Source of the DNA: JALHSW01 sp963720675
GTDB taxonomy: Bacteria; Actinomycetota; Acidimicrobiia; IMCC26256; PALSA-555
DNA: 64,000 nucleotides
Assembly: GCA_963720675.1 (NCBI GenBank)
Contig: CAVRGH010000007.1
Location: 1 to 64,000, forward strand
Direction: 5' to 3'
Below are positions 53,048 through 60,891 of this stretch, piece by piece. A program made the translations under genes and the position numbers. Each line of letters begins with the position of its first letter. Positions within the stretch are counted from its first letter, which is position 1. A model generated the notes under the pieces. The model was not told where the DNA came from. It ran no database searches and saw only the letters and a program-made list of their open reading frames with translations.

Positions 53048-54047
53048 TCACTCCCAGCCGAAGGGCCCGAGCACGAAGTCGAGGACGTCGTCCGCGGTGC
53101 TCTGGTCGTTCCCCGCGACTTCGGGGAGCACGGCCCGCAAGGTGTCGACCGGAGCGTCGGACACTCCGGTGAGCACGAGCCCCTGCTCGCCCCAGACCAC
53201 GACCGTGCCGGCCGCGGTCGAGTAGGTCCGGGCCTTCTCACCTTCGACGGCGGACCGCTGCCCGCCGTCCGGCATGCCGCTCCAGTCGACCACGCCGTCT
53301 TGCTCGAACACCGAGAGCGAGAACAACCCGTCGCCGTAGAAGAGCTGCAGCGTGCCGTCGGGATGCTGGTACCGGCCGAGCAGTCGGAAGCCGCCCGAGC
53401 TGCTCCGGCGCGGTGAACCCGTCGGGCACCTCGTCGGTCGCCGAGACCGTCGGGCCGTCGGTCGGGACCTGCGGCACCGCGGGCGCGACGCCGGTGTTGA
53501 GCCGCACGAAGCGGACCGAACGCACCAGGTGCCCATCACGGTCGAGCGTGTCGCGACGCAGGAGCAGGTGGGTGTCGGTATCCACGAAGAAGCGGGCACG
53601 CACGCGTCCATCGCCGTCGCGTGCGATCACGACCGACGCGCCGCGGCCGGCGACGCGCGCGGGGTCACCGAGCTCGAGGTCCCACGCAGCACCCGGCGCG
53701 GGCGCCGCGTCCATCGCCTCGATGCCCCACCGCGTCGCGACCCCGTCGTTGGCTGCGTACCGAACCCCGTCGCGGCCGACGGCGACGTGATCACCGCGGC
53801 CGACGACGTACGCGTCGCCTCGGGAGCGCGCACCGACGCGCTCGACGAACAGATCGCCACCGTCGACCCACCGGACCTCGACGATCCCGGCCACGTTGCC
53901 GGTCGCCGAAGCGCTGCGGGCCCTCTCGAGCAGGGTCTCCGGATCGTCACCGGCCGAGGCGCTCGGACCGACGGCGAGGAGCGCGACGCCCGCGAGGGCG
54001 CCGATCAGGGCCAGTCGGCCGAAGCGGCTCCCGAGCGCTGCGTTCAC
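53048..54047 (-). CDS. RseB-like sigma-factor regulatory protein, one frame break
   Basis: About 332 residues with a signal peptide (FGRLALIGALAGVALLAVGPSASA). The N-terminal part has the LolA/RseB-type fold signature of beta strands (IVEVRWVDGGDLFVERVG, GVRYAANDGVATRWG, RARFFVDTDTHLLLRRDTLD). Removing a G from GGG near 53398 joins FTAPEQL to GGFRLLGRYQHPDGTLQLFYGDGLF and the C-terminal domain. The GTG start overlaps the anti-sigma stop (GTGA). By analogy with MucB/RseB it would sense envelope components and shield the anti-sigma factor. Confidence 0.78.
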
Positions 54048-54490
54048 TTGCCCAGCCGGGTCGGGACGCCGACAGACGCCAGGCTGCTGATGACATCGTT
54101 GCCGACCGACGAACGGGCCGCGTGCTCGTCGGTGAAGGTCGCGACCGCGGGCCGCACCTTCTGCTCCTGCGGGACCGCGACCACGCCGACGACGATCACG
54201 GCCGCAGCAGCCGCGCCCGCGGCGGCGACCGCCCACCTCGGTACGGAGCGTCGACGCCGCTCCCTCGCGAGATCGACGACCTGGTCGCCCGCCATGACCT
54301 GAGCCCAGAACTCGGGCGAACCATCGACCCGGGGCAGTGCCCGCAGTGCGTCGCGCGTCGATCGGACCTCGTCGAGGATCGCGCGCCACTCCGCGGAGCT
54401 CGCGAGGCGCGCCTCGACGTCGGCGCGTTCGGGCGCGGCAAGCTCGTCGTCGACGTACGCCGAGAGCAGGTCCTCGGTCAGCTCGCTCAT
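54044..54490 (-). CDS. Membrane-spanning anti-sigma factor
   Basis: 148 residues. Residues 1-60 form the sigma-binding helices (LTEDLLSAYVDDELAAPERADVEARL), lacking the H-C-C zinc motif, so it is of the RseA/non-zinc type. One membrane segment (VAAAGAAAAAVIVVGVVAV) near residues 88-108 is followed by a short exported part. It overlaps the sigma gene (ATGA) and the RseB-like gene (GTGA), so the three are translationally coupled. Confidence 0.87.
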   Translation of the reverse strand: MSELTEDLLSAYVDDELAAPERADVEARLASSAEWRAILDEVRSTRDALRALPRVDGSPEFWAQVMAGDQVVDLARERRRRSVPRWAVAAAGAAAAAVIVVGVVAVPQEQKVRPAVATFTDEHAARSSVGNDVISSLASVGVPTRLGK

Positions 54491-54996
54491 GCTGCGCCCA
54501 CCTCCCCTTCGAGTGCCGTGCGCAGGAGACGACGACCCCGGTGGATCCGGGATCGGACGGTACCGACGGGCACGGCGAGGGCCGCGGCGATCTGCTCGTA
54601 GGACTGGTCGGCGACGTCGCAGAGCACCACCGGCACCCGGAAGTCCTCCGGCAGCGCGGCCAGGGCCTCCTGGAGGTGGGCCGGCAGCTCGCGGCTGGCC
54701 GTGTCCGCAGCAGGTGCGGGCGGGACGACGCGATCGGGATCGTCGGGGAGCGCGGAGGTGGGTCGCCGCTTCCGGCGCCGCATCTCGTCGAGGAAGACGT
54801 TCGTCACGATCCGGGCCAGCCAACCTTCCAAGGACCCCGGCTCGTAGCGCTCGAGGCCCCTGCGGACCCGGATCAGCGCCTCTTGGACGAGGTCTTGTGC
54901 GTCATCGTCATTGCCGGCCAGGCGGTAGGCCACCGTGTACATGAAGCGCCCGTGGTCGCGGGCGACCTCTTCCCAGGTGGGTATGCCGTCGGCCAT
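54487..54996 (-). CDS. ECF sigma factor (SigE/RpoE-like)
   Basis: 169 residues. Region 2 reads FMYTVAYRLAGNDDDAQDLVQEALIRVRRGL with the WLARIVTNVFLDEMRRR -10 recognition helix. Region 4 contains ALPEDFRVPVVLCDVADQSYEQIAAALAVPVGTVRSRIHRGRRLL. Gene order sigma, anti-sigma, RseB-like matches envelope stress systems. The ATG start of the next gene overlaps its stop. It probably controls htrA and tatA nearby, which is an inference. Confidence 0.93.
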   Translation of the reverse strand: MADGIPTWEEVARDHGRFMYTVAYRLAGNDDDAQDLVQEALIRVRRGLERYEPGSLEGWLARIVTNVFLDEMRRRKRRPTSALPDDPDRVVPPAPAADTASRELPAHLQEALAALPEDFRVPVVLCDVADQSYEQIAAALAVPVGTVRSRIHRGRRLLRTALEGEVGAA

Positions 54997-55068
54997 GGAT
55001 GAGAACGACGCGTCAGGGAGGTGGGTTCCCGAGGTGGGTCGGCACTCGGGAAGCGGACGCGGTCGGCG

Positions 55069-55239
55069 CTAGGCCTTCTCGCTGCTGTCGTCGTCCTGGG
55101 CTCCCTCGTCGAGGCCCTTCTTGAACTCCTTCTGGGCCTGACCCACGGAGCGGGCCAGCTTGGGGAGCTTCGAGCTCCCGAAGACCAGGAGGACGATGAT
55201 GAGGATGATGATCAGCTCCGGAGCGCCGAGTCCGAACAT
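55069..55239 (-). CDS. tatA: Twin-arginine translocase subunit TatA
   Basis: 56-residue gene. The product starts MFGLGAPELIIILIIVLLVFGSSKLPKL, i.e. membrane helix, F-G hinge and the K-L-P-x-L amphipathic helix (LARSVGQAQKEFKKGL), then an acidic tail (DEGAQDDDSSEKA). This is full length for TatA. ATG at 55239 is preceded by GGATCC-type sequence with moderate GGAT; TAG at 55069-55071. No tatC is nearby. It lies upstream of the sigma gene on the same strand, as tatB lies near sigE in mycobacteria. Confidence 0.9.
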   Translation of the reverse strand: MFGLGAPELIIILIIVLLVFGSSKLPKLARSVGQAQKEFKKGLDEGAQDDDSSEKA

Positions 55240-55317
55240 GGGTGGGATCCTTTCGGCGGCGAGAGGCTCAGGCTATCCCGGCCGCAGGCCGGAATCGCTC
55301 CAGGGCCCGGTCGGGTT

Positions 55318-56331
55318 TCAGGTGATCCAGGATCCGGTCGGACGACAGCCGAGCACCTCGGCGAGGGCGGCGACGTCGTCGAGGTCCCCGACCTGGAAGG
55401 GGACGGCACCGGCGCCGACGATGATGGTCTCGACGCCGAGCTCCTCCCACGCCGCGGCCTGCTCTCGGACCTCCTCGGCGGTGCCGACGAGCCGACCGAC
55501 CCGCCACTCGGCGAGTGTCGTCCCGTCGAGCACGCCCTTCGGCGTCACGCCCTGCAGCCGGGCGAAGCGCGCCGCGAGGTCGGCCTCGTCCTCGCCGACG
55601 AGGGCGTAGAGGCCGAGGCTCTTCCACACGGTCGCGGGGTCACGGTCGACGGCCGCGCACGCGCGCTCCAGCACGGCGAGGCGTTCGCGGTACGCGTCGA
55701 ACGTCCACGCCCAACACGTGTTCCACCCGTCGGCGCAGGCGGCGACGGTTGCGAGCACCTTGTCACCCTTGCCGCCGATGAAGACGGGCGGGCGCGGCTG
55801 CTGGATCGCCGGCGGGTCGACCCTCGCGCCGGCCGCCTCGAAGAACTCGCCCGAGTAGGTGAGCGGCTCGCCCCCGAGGAGGCCGGTGACGATCTCGGTC
55901 AGCTCCCGCAATCGGCGGACGCGCACGCCCGGCGTCGGCATCTCCATGCCGATCGCGGCGTACTCGGGCTCGTACCAGCCGGCGCCGAGCCCGATGTCGA
56001 GGCGGCCGCCCGAGATGCGATCCAGCGTCGCGAGCGCCTTCGCCGCGACCGTCGGCGGACGCAGCGCCTCGCACAGCACGAGCGTCCCGAGACGCGGCCT
56101 CGACACGACCCCCGCGAGCGCGCCCAACGTGCTGATCGGCTCGTACGCGCCGTACGGCTCCTCACGGCCGCCGTACTTCCCGATGCCGAGGAACAGGTGG
56201 TCGGAGAGCCAGAGGGAGTCGTACCCCAGCTCCTCGGCCCGCAGCGCATGGGCCGCGAGCGTCGCGAAGGTCAGCGGGTCCTCGCCCGGGACGGAGTAGT
56301 CGTACTGCGGGAGGGCGAGACCGATGCGCAC
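55318..56331 (-). CDS. F420-dependent-type LLM oxidoreductase
   Basis: 337 residues of the luciferase-like superfamily. N-terminal MRIGLALPQYDY, then LGYDSLWLSDHLFLG, GRLDIGLGAGWYEPEYAAIG and RPPVFIGGKGDKVLATVA give the F420-type pattern. The last segments (GTAEEVREQAAAWEELGVETIIVG) complete the barrel. The start is GTG 56331. It is a second LLM protein besides the gene at 10596. The substrate cannot be inferred. Confidence 0.88.
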   Translation of the reverse strand: MRIGLALPQYDYSVPGEDPLTFATLAAHALRAEELGYDSLWLSDHLFLGIGKYGGREEPYGAYEPISTLGALAGVVSRPRLGTLVLCEALRPPTVAAKALATLDRISGGRLDIGLGAGWYEPEYAAIGMEMPTPGVRVRRLRELTEIVTGLLGGEPLTYSGEFFEAAGARVDPPAIQQPRPPVFIGGKGDKVLATVAACADGWNTCWAWTFDAYRERLAVLERACAAVDRDPATVWKSLGLYALVGEDEADLAARFARLQGVTPKGVLDGTTLAEWRVGRLVGTAEEVREQAAAWEELGVETIIVGAGAVPFQVGDLDDVAALAEVLGCRPTGSWIT

Positions 56332-56423
56332 CCGACCACAATACGGCGGAGCAGCCGAGCGTCCCGGAGGGCGCCGCCCGGCATCCGGGTGGCGACGCGA
56401 GCGGCGACCAGGAGCTGGATGCC

Positions 56424-56429
56424 TACCCT
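56424..56429 (+). promoter_or_regulatory. -10 box of a probable leaderless promoter (formiminotransferase gene)
   Basis: TACCCT ends seven bases before the ATG at 56437. Confidence 0.4.
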
Positions 56430-56436
56430 GGATCCG

Positions 56437-57321
56437 ATGCTCGAATGCGTCCCGAACGTCGCCGAGGGTCGCCGGCTCGACGTCGTGGACGCCTTGGCAG
56501 CGAGCTGCGGGCCGTCGCTCCTCGACGTGCACACCGACGCCGACCACCATCGCTCCGTCTTCACGCTCGCCGGTCCCGGCCGCCGTGACGCCGAGACCGC
56601 GGCCGCGGCGCTGGCCCGGGCCGTCGCGGCGCGGCTCGACCTCACCGATCACGAGGGCGTGCACCCGCGGTTCGGGGTGCTCGACGTCGTCCCTTTCATC
56701 GCGCTCGACGAGGACCACGAGGTGGCGGCGTCCGCGGCGATCGGGTTCGCCGAGTGGGCCGCGGCGGAGCTCGAGCTCCCGGTGTTCCTCTACGACGACG
56801 CCGACCCGCTGCGCCGTTCGCTGCCCGAGCTCCGGGCCGAGGCGTTCGTGAAGCGCCTCCCCGACCTGGGCCCGCCGATGACCCACGCCACGTTGGGCGC
56901 GGTGGCGGTGGGCGCTCGGCCGCCGCTCGTCGCGGTGAACTGCTGGCTCGACACGAACGATGTCGTGGTCGCCCGGAAGATCGCCCAGCGCATCCGGGAG
57001 CGGGACGGGGGCCTCCCCGGCGTACGGGCCCTCGGCCTGCTGCTCGAGTCCGAGGACGTGGTCCAGGTGTCGATGAACCTCGTCGACCTGCCGGTGACCG
57101 GGGTCGAGGACGCCTGCACCGAGGTCCGGCGCTTGGCCCGCAAGGACGGTTGGCTCGTGACCCGGGTCGAGATCGTCGGCCTGGTGCCGGGCAGCGAGGC
57201 CCAGCGGTGGAGCGACGGGTTCCGGGCGTGGTCGGAGCTCGGCGACGGCCCCACGATCGAGGCCCGCCTGGCCGAGCGCTCCGGGCCGGGGCCCGGAGCT
57301 GTCCCCCCTGGTGTGGTCTAG
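56437..57321 (+). CDS. Glutamate formiminotransferase (FTCD N-domain type)
   Basis: 294 residues. Opening MLECVPNVAEGRRLDVVDAL is the family signature, and the HTDADHHRSVFTLAG, DHEGVHPRFGVLDVVPF and VKRLPDLGP blocks follow. The enzyme moves a formimino group from formiminoglutamate (histidine degradation) to tetrahydrofolate; no other hut gene is here. The C-terminus lies in a tandem repeat region. Leaderless-type start. Confidence 0.88.
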   Translation: MLECVPNVAEGRRLDVVDALAASCGPSLLDVHTDADHHRSVFTLAGPGRRDAETAAAALARAVAARLDLTDHEGVHPRFGVLDVVPFIALDEDHEVAASAAIGFAEWAAAELELPVFLYDDADPLRRSLPELRAEAFVKRLPDLGPPMTHATLGAVAVGARPPLVAVNCWLDTNDVVVARKIAQRIRERDGGLPGVRALGLLLESEDVVQVSMNLVDLPVTGVEDACTEVRRLARKDGWLVTRVEIVGLVPGSEAQRWSDGFRAWSELGDGPTIEARLAERSGPGPGAVPPGVV

Positions 57322-57355
57322 GCCTGGTGTGGTCTGAGGCCTGGTGTGGTCTAGG
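57307..57355. repeat. Three tandem 16-17-bp repeats at two convergent stop codons
   Basis: The unit CCTGGTGTGGTCTAGG occurs three times (one copy has an extra G). It contains the stop of the formiminotransferase and that of whiB on the other strand, so it may have spread stop codons or serve as a terminator-like spacer. Confidence 0.7.
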
Positions 57356-57647
57356 CCGAGGCGAGCCGGCGCCGCTCGAGCGCCCGCTCCCGCCGGACCC
57401 GGCGTCGCTCCCGTTCCGAGAGCCCACCCCAGATGCCGAACTTCTCACCGTGGGCGAGGGCGTACTCGAGGCAGTCGACCCGGACCTCGCAGCCCCGGCA
57501 GACCCCCTTCGCCTCACGGGTCGAAGCCCCGCGCTCGGGGAAGAACAGGTCGGGATCGACCCCGAGACAGTTGGCGCGCTCTTGCCACCGCCCGGACTCG
57601 TCGCCCTCGACCTGGTGCACGATCTGCATGAATGCTTGGATACTCAC
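57351..57647 (-). CDS. whiB: WhiB-family Fe-S regulator (WhiB2-like)
   Basis: 98 residues. Cluster cysteines are in RANC, CRGC and VDC, followed by GIWGG and a strongly basic C-terminus (RERRRVRRERALERRRL). The acidic N-terminus and length resemble the WhiB2/WhiA-linked group. The start is taken as GTG 57647 because AAAGGAGG is six bases upstream; an ATG at 57653 is too close to it. A 12-base motif shared with sufC lies 25 bases upstream (57672-57683). Confidence 0.92.
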   Translation of the reverse strand: MSIQAFMQIVHQVEGDESGRWQERANCLGVDPDLFFPERGASTREAKGVCRGCEVRVDCLEYALAHGEKFGIWGGLSERERRRVRRERALERRRLASA

Positions 57648-57671
57648 CGGCATCCTCCTTTGAACGACGCC

Positions 57672-57683
57672 AGTGGAATTACA
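57672..57683 (-). promoter_or_regulatory. Shared suf/whiB motif in the whiB promoter
   Basis: AGTGGAATTACA on the plus strand (TGTAATTCCACT on the whiB strand) is identical to 4322-4333 before sufC and matches the sufB site at 10 of 12 positions. The region from 57654 to 57807, between whiB and the macrodomain gene, otherwise holds no gene I support. Confidence 0.5.
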
Positions 57684-57807
57684 TCAGTGTCATGCTGCTG
57701 TGGAACCGCCGCTCTGCGCAAGGGGGAGTTGGCATTCGTCGTCCCTTTTGTCGGATTTCTGGGGGTTCTGGAGGAAGATTTCTCGTGATTTCCCGCCCTG
57801 AAACGCC

Positions 57808-58314
57808 ATGAACCCTCGCCTCGAGGCCGTCGCGGGCGACATCACCACCGAGTCGACCGACGTCATCGTCAACGCGGCCAACCGTCGACTCGCCCGTGGC
57901 GGCGGCGTGTGCGGCGCGATCTTCGCCGCCGCGGGCCCGGGTCTGGCCGAGGCGTGCGCCGACCTCGGTGGCTGCGCCACCGGTGACGCGGCCGCCACCC
58001 CGGGGTTCGCGCTCGCGGCCCGCTGGATCGTCCACGCCGTCGGCCCGATCTGGCACGGCGGCGGCCAGGGCGAGCCGGAGCTCCTGGCCTCGGCCTACCG
58101 GCGCGCCCTGGCCGTGGCCGACGGCCTCGGTGCCGCCTCCATCTCCTTCCCGGCCATCAGCACCGGGATCTTCGGGTACCCGCTCGAGGCGGCGACAGCC
58201 ATCGCGGTGGGGACCTGCCGGGCGACGACGCCCGAACCTGTCCGGCTCGTCCGCTTCGTCTGCTTCGACCGGGTCACCCTCGAGGCCTACGAGTCCGAGC
58301 TCGGGCACGCTTGA
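57808..58314 (+). CDS. Macrodomain (ADP-ribose-binding) protein
   Basis: 168 residues. The macrodomain motifs are GDITTESTDVIVNAANRRLARGGGV and SFPAISTGIFGYPLEAA. Such proteins hydrolyse O-acetyl-ADP-ribose or remove ADP-ribose from proteins and nucleic acids. The glycine-rich loop and asparagine are intact. The ATG at 57808 has no strong ribosome binding site. It is divergent from whiB across a 160-base gap. Confidence 0.92.
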   Translation: MNPRLEAVAGDITTESTDVIVNAANRRLARGGGVCGAIFAAAGPGLAEACADLGGCATGDAAATPGFALAARWIVHAVGPIWHGGGQGEPELLASAYRRALAVADGLGAASISFPAISTGIFGYPLEAATAIAVGTCRATTPEPVRLVRFVCFDRVTLEAYESELGHA

Positions 58315-58375
58315 GCCGTCACCCCCGTGTCGGGGTTGGGTCGAGGGCACCACTGCCACGACCCCGGGAGGCCCC

Positions 58376-58774
58376 GTGCACGACCCTGCTCCTCGTCCCC
58401 GTTCGACCCGCCGCGCTCGACGCGCCACGCAGCTCCTGGTGGTGCTGGCCGTCGTGGCCGTCCTCGGAGCCACAGGATTCGGTGGCGATCGCGGCGAGGT
58501 CGTCGTCACGACCGAATCGTGCGAACCGAGCTTCGGCGGGTCGTGGGTGTGGCACGGCACGCTCACGAACACGTCCGACGTCCGGCATCGGTACTTGATC
58601 CACGTGCGCTACCGGCGGGGTGCCCGTCGAGACGGCAAGAGCGGCACGACGGAGCGGGCGGTCCCCCCGGGCCGCACCTGGAACTACGGGATCCAGGGCG
58701 AGCTGCAGGTCTTCGGGAATCCGGGCCGAGGCGAACCGAAGTGCAAAGTCACCGCGACTCCGCTGCCGCGCTGA
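58376..58774 (+). CDS. Exported hypothetical protein
   Basis: 132 residues. After a basic N-terminus (RPRSTRRARRATQ) one hydrophobic segment (LLVVLAVVAVLGATGFGG) anchors or exports the rest, which looks like an immunoglobulin-like beta domain (VWHGTLTNTSDVRHRYLIHVRYR) with two cysteines (ESCEPSF, EPKCKV) that could pair. FxLYD-like proteins have this plan. GTG start at 58376, GGGAG upstream. No function known. Confidence 0.65.
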   Translation: MHDPAPRPRSTRRARRATQLLVVLAVVAVLGATGFGGDRGEVVVTTESCEPSFGGSWVWHGTLTNTSDVRHRYLIHVRYRRGARRDGKSGTTERAVPPGRTWNYGIQGELQVFGNPGRGEPKCKVTATPLPR

Positions 58775-58787
58775 ACGGCGCGGCGGC

Positions 58788-60815
58788 TCAGCTGGCGCGG
58801 CGGTTGCTGCGGCGCTGCTCGAGGAAGTCGACGAGCACGTAGTCGCCGAGCGTGTCCGGAGTGGTGAAGAACGCCCGGCCCCCGTTGAGGCGCATCATGC
58901 GCTCGACGAAGTCGCGGAGGTAGTGGCTCTCGTCGAGCATGAAGGTGTTGATGCGGATGCCGTCGCGCGTGCACCGCATCACCTCCTTCAGCGTCTCCTC
59001 GATCGTGATCGCGGCCGGCGGGTACGAGAAGAACGGTTCACCGTTCTCGATATGAGCCGTCGGCTCACCGTCGGTGACCATGATGATCTGCTTCGTGCCG
59101 GTCTGCCGGCGGAGCATCTTCCGCGCGAGGAGCATCGCGTGCTGCATGTTGGTGCCCCACTCGAAGTCCCAGCTCATCTCCGGCAGTCGTTCGGGCGGCA
59201 CCTCGCGCGCCACGCGACCGAAGCTCACGAGCCCGAAGTAGTCGCGCGGGTACTGGCTCGTGATGAGCGAGTGCAGCGCCATCGCGACCTTCTTGGCCGG
59301 GAGAAAGTTGTCGCGCATCGGCATCGAGAGCGACACGTCGAGCAGCAGGACGGTCGAGCTGCGCGTGACCTGCTCGGTGCGCTCGATCTCGAAGTCGTCC
59401 GGCGTGAGGCGCACCGGCGTGCCGCCGCCGCTCCGCCAGATCGCGTTCTTGATCGTCTGCTGGACATCGAGCCGGAAGGGGTCGCCCCACTCGTACGGCT
59501 TGTGGTCGTAGGAGGGGTCGTGGCCGATGCCCTCACGCTCGTTGTCGTGACGGCCGGCGCGGTCCTTGACGAGCTTCCGGAAGAGGTCGCCCAACGCCTT
59601 CTGGCCGATCGCCCGGATGCCCCGGGGGGTCAGCTCGAGCCGACCCTCGCGCTGTTCGATGAGGCCGGCCTCTTCGAGCATCTTGGCGAGCTCGGCGAGG
59701 CGTTCGAGGCTGCGCGCCGCGTCGTCGCCCATGAGCTCGCGGGCGCGGTCGATGTCGACCTCGGCGAGCTCGCCCGGCTGGGTCGCCTGGCGCAGCAGGT
59801 GCTCGAGATCGTCCATGTCACCGAGCTGCTCGAGGAGCCCGGGCATCTGGCCCATGGAGAGCGGGTCGTCGCCGCGGAACTGCTGCTGACCCTCCCACGG
59901 CAGGTTCGGGAACGCCTGCTGGAGGTTGCGGGCGAGCTGGTCGACCTGCCACCGCAGGTCCATGTCCTCGAGCAGTGACTCCGAGAGCGCCTGGAGCTGC
60001 GCGCGCTGCTCGGGGGTCATCGAGTTCAGCATCTGCTGCATCTGCGCCATCGACTGTGCCATCTGCTCGAGCAGCTCGTCGAGGTTCTGCGGGTTGCCCG
60101 GGAAGAAGTCGCCGTACTTCTCCATGAACCCGTCGAAGTCGGGCTCCTCGCCGTTGGCACGCTGGTCGAGCATCTGGTTGAGCTCGTTCAGCATGTCCTT
60201 CATGCGCGCCATGCGCTCCGGGTCCATGTTCTGCATGCCCTCGGACATCTGGTTGAACGTGCTCTGCAGCAGCTGCTCCTTGAGCTGCTCCATCAGCTCC
60301 TCGAAGCGCTGCCGCGCCGCGTCGTCCATCCAGTCGTACTGCTGGAGCTCCTGCACCCGACCCGCGAGATCGGGCGGGAGCTGGTCGAGCTGCTCGCGCC
60401 GCTCCTTGGCAAGGTCCTCGACGATCTCCTGGCGACGGCGGTCACCGGAGGACTGCGCATCATCGATCCGCTGCTCGATCCCCTCGCGCTCCTGGTCGAC
60501 GACCTCACGCAATTGCTCCGCGATGTCCTCGTAGACGCCGCCCAGGTCGTAGCGGTCGAGCATCTCGCGGCGCTGCTCCCGGAGCTTCTGGAGCATCTCG
60601 CGCAACCCCATGACGTCCTCGCCGTTGCGGTCCTGCATGCCCTGCTGCATCAGTCGGCGCAGCGACGCGTGCAGATCGCCGTGGTAGAGGAGGTCGTCGG
60701 TCATCTCGTCGAGGAGCGCGTCGGCGTCGAGGTCGAACCCGCGCTGGGACCCGTCCCACGCGGAGTAGCGGAACCCCCGAGCGTCCGCCTGCTTGCGTCG
60801 GCGCCTCAGACCCAT
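58788..60815 (-). CDS. VWA-domain protein with long Gln/Met-rich helical region
   Basis: About 675 residues. Residues 60-400 are rich in Gln, Met, Leu and Glu and strongly helical (EELMEQLKEQLLQSTFNQMSEGMQNM). The C-terminal 200 residues are a von Willebrand A domain with the MIDAS motif DVSLS near residue 489, the T and D positions in TNMQHA and VTDGEP. The start ATG 60815 gives MGLRRRRKQ. It pairs with the MoxR gene at 61285 on the same strand, from which it is separated by a plus-strand lipoprotein gene. MoxR-VWA pairs act as chaperone machines that insert metals or assemble complexes. Confidence 0.88.
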   Translation of the reverse strand: MGLRRRRKQADARGFRYSAWDGSQRGFDLDADALLDEMTDDLLYHGDLHASLRRLMQQGMQDRNGEDVMGLREMLQKLREQRREMLDRYDLGGVYEDIAEQLREVVDQEREGIEQRIDDAQSSGDRRRQEIVEDLAKERREQLDQLPPDLAGRVQELQQYDWMDDAARQRFEELMEQLKEQLLQSTFNQMSEGMQNMDPERMARMKDMLNELNQMLDQRANGEEPDFDGFMEKYGDFFPGNPQNLDELLEQMAQSMAQMQQMLNSMTPEQRAQLQALSESLLEDMDLRWQVDQLARNLQQAFPNLPWEGQQQFRGDDPLSMGQMPGLLEQLGDMDDLEHLLRQATQPGELAEVDIDRARELMGDDAARSLERLAELAKMLEEAGLIEQREGRLELTPRGIRAIGQKALGDLFRKLVKDRAGRHDNEREGIGHDPSYDHKPYEWGDPFRLDVQQTIKNAIWRSGGGTPVRLTPDDFEIERTEQVTRSSTVLLLDVSLSMPMRDNFLPAKKVAMALHSLITSQYPRDYFGLVSFGRVAREVPPERLPEMSWDFEWGTNMQHAMLLARKMLRRQTGTKQIIMVTDGEPTAHIENGEPFFSYPPAAITIEETLKEVMRCTRDGIRINTFMLDESHYLRDFVERMMRLNGGRAFFTTPDTLGDYVLVDFLEQRRSNRRAS

Positions 60816-60879
60816 GCGGGCCACGGTACCGGCTCCGCGAGCCGGTCGTGCCCGATGCGCATCACCGGAGGTGGCCAGG

Positions 60880-60885
60880 GAGAAT
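60880..60885 (+). promoter_or_regulatory. -10 box of a probable leaderless promoter (lipoprotein gene)
   Basis: GAGAAT ends six bases before the ATG at 60892. Confidence 0.35.
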
Positions 60886-60891
60886 GGCCCG

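Noticed and set aside
57691..57786. Small plus-strand ORF starting at ATG 57691 before the macrodomain gene
   Set aside because: Thirty-one codons, no ribosome binding site, low complexity; it lies in the whiB promoter region.
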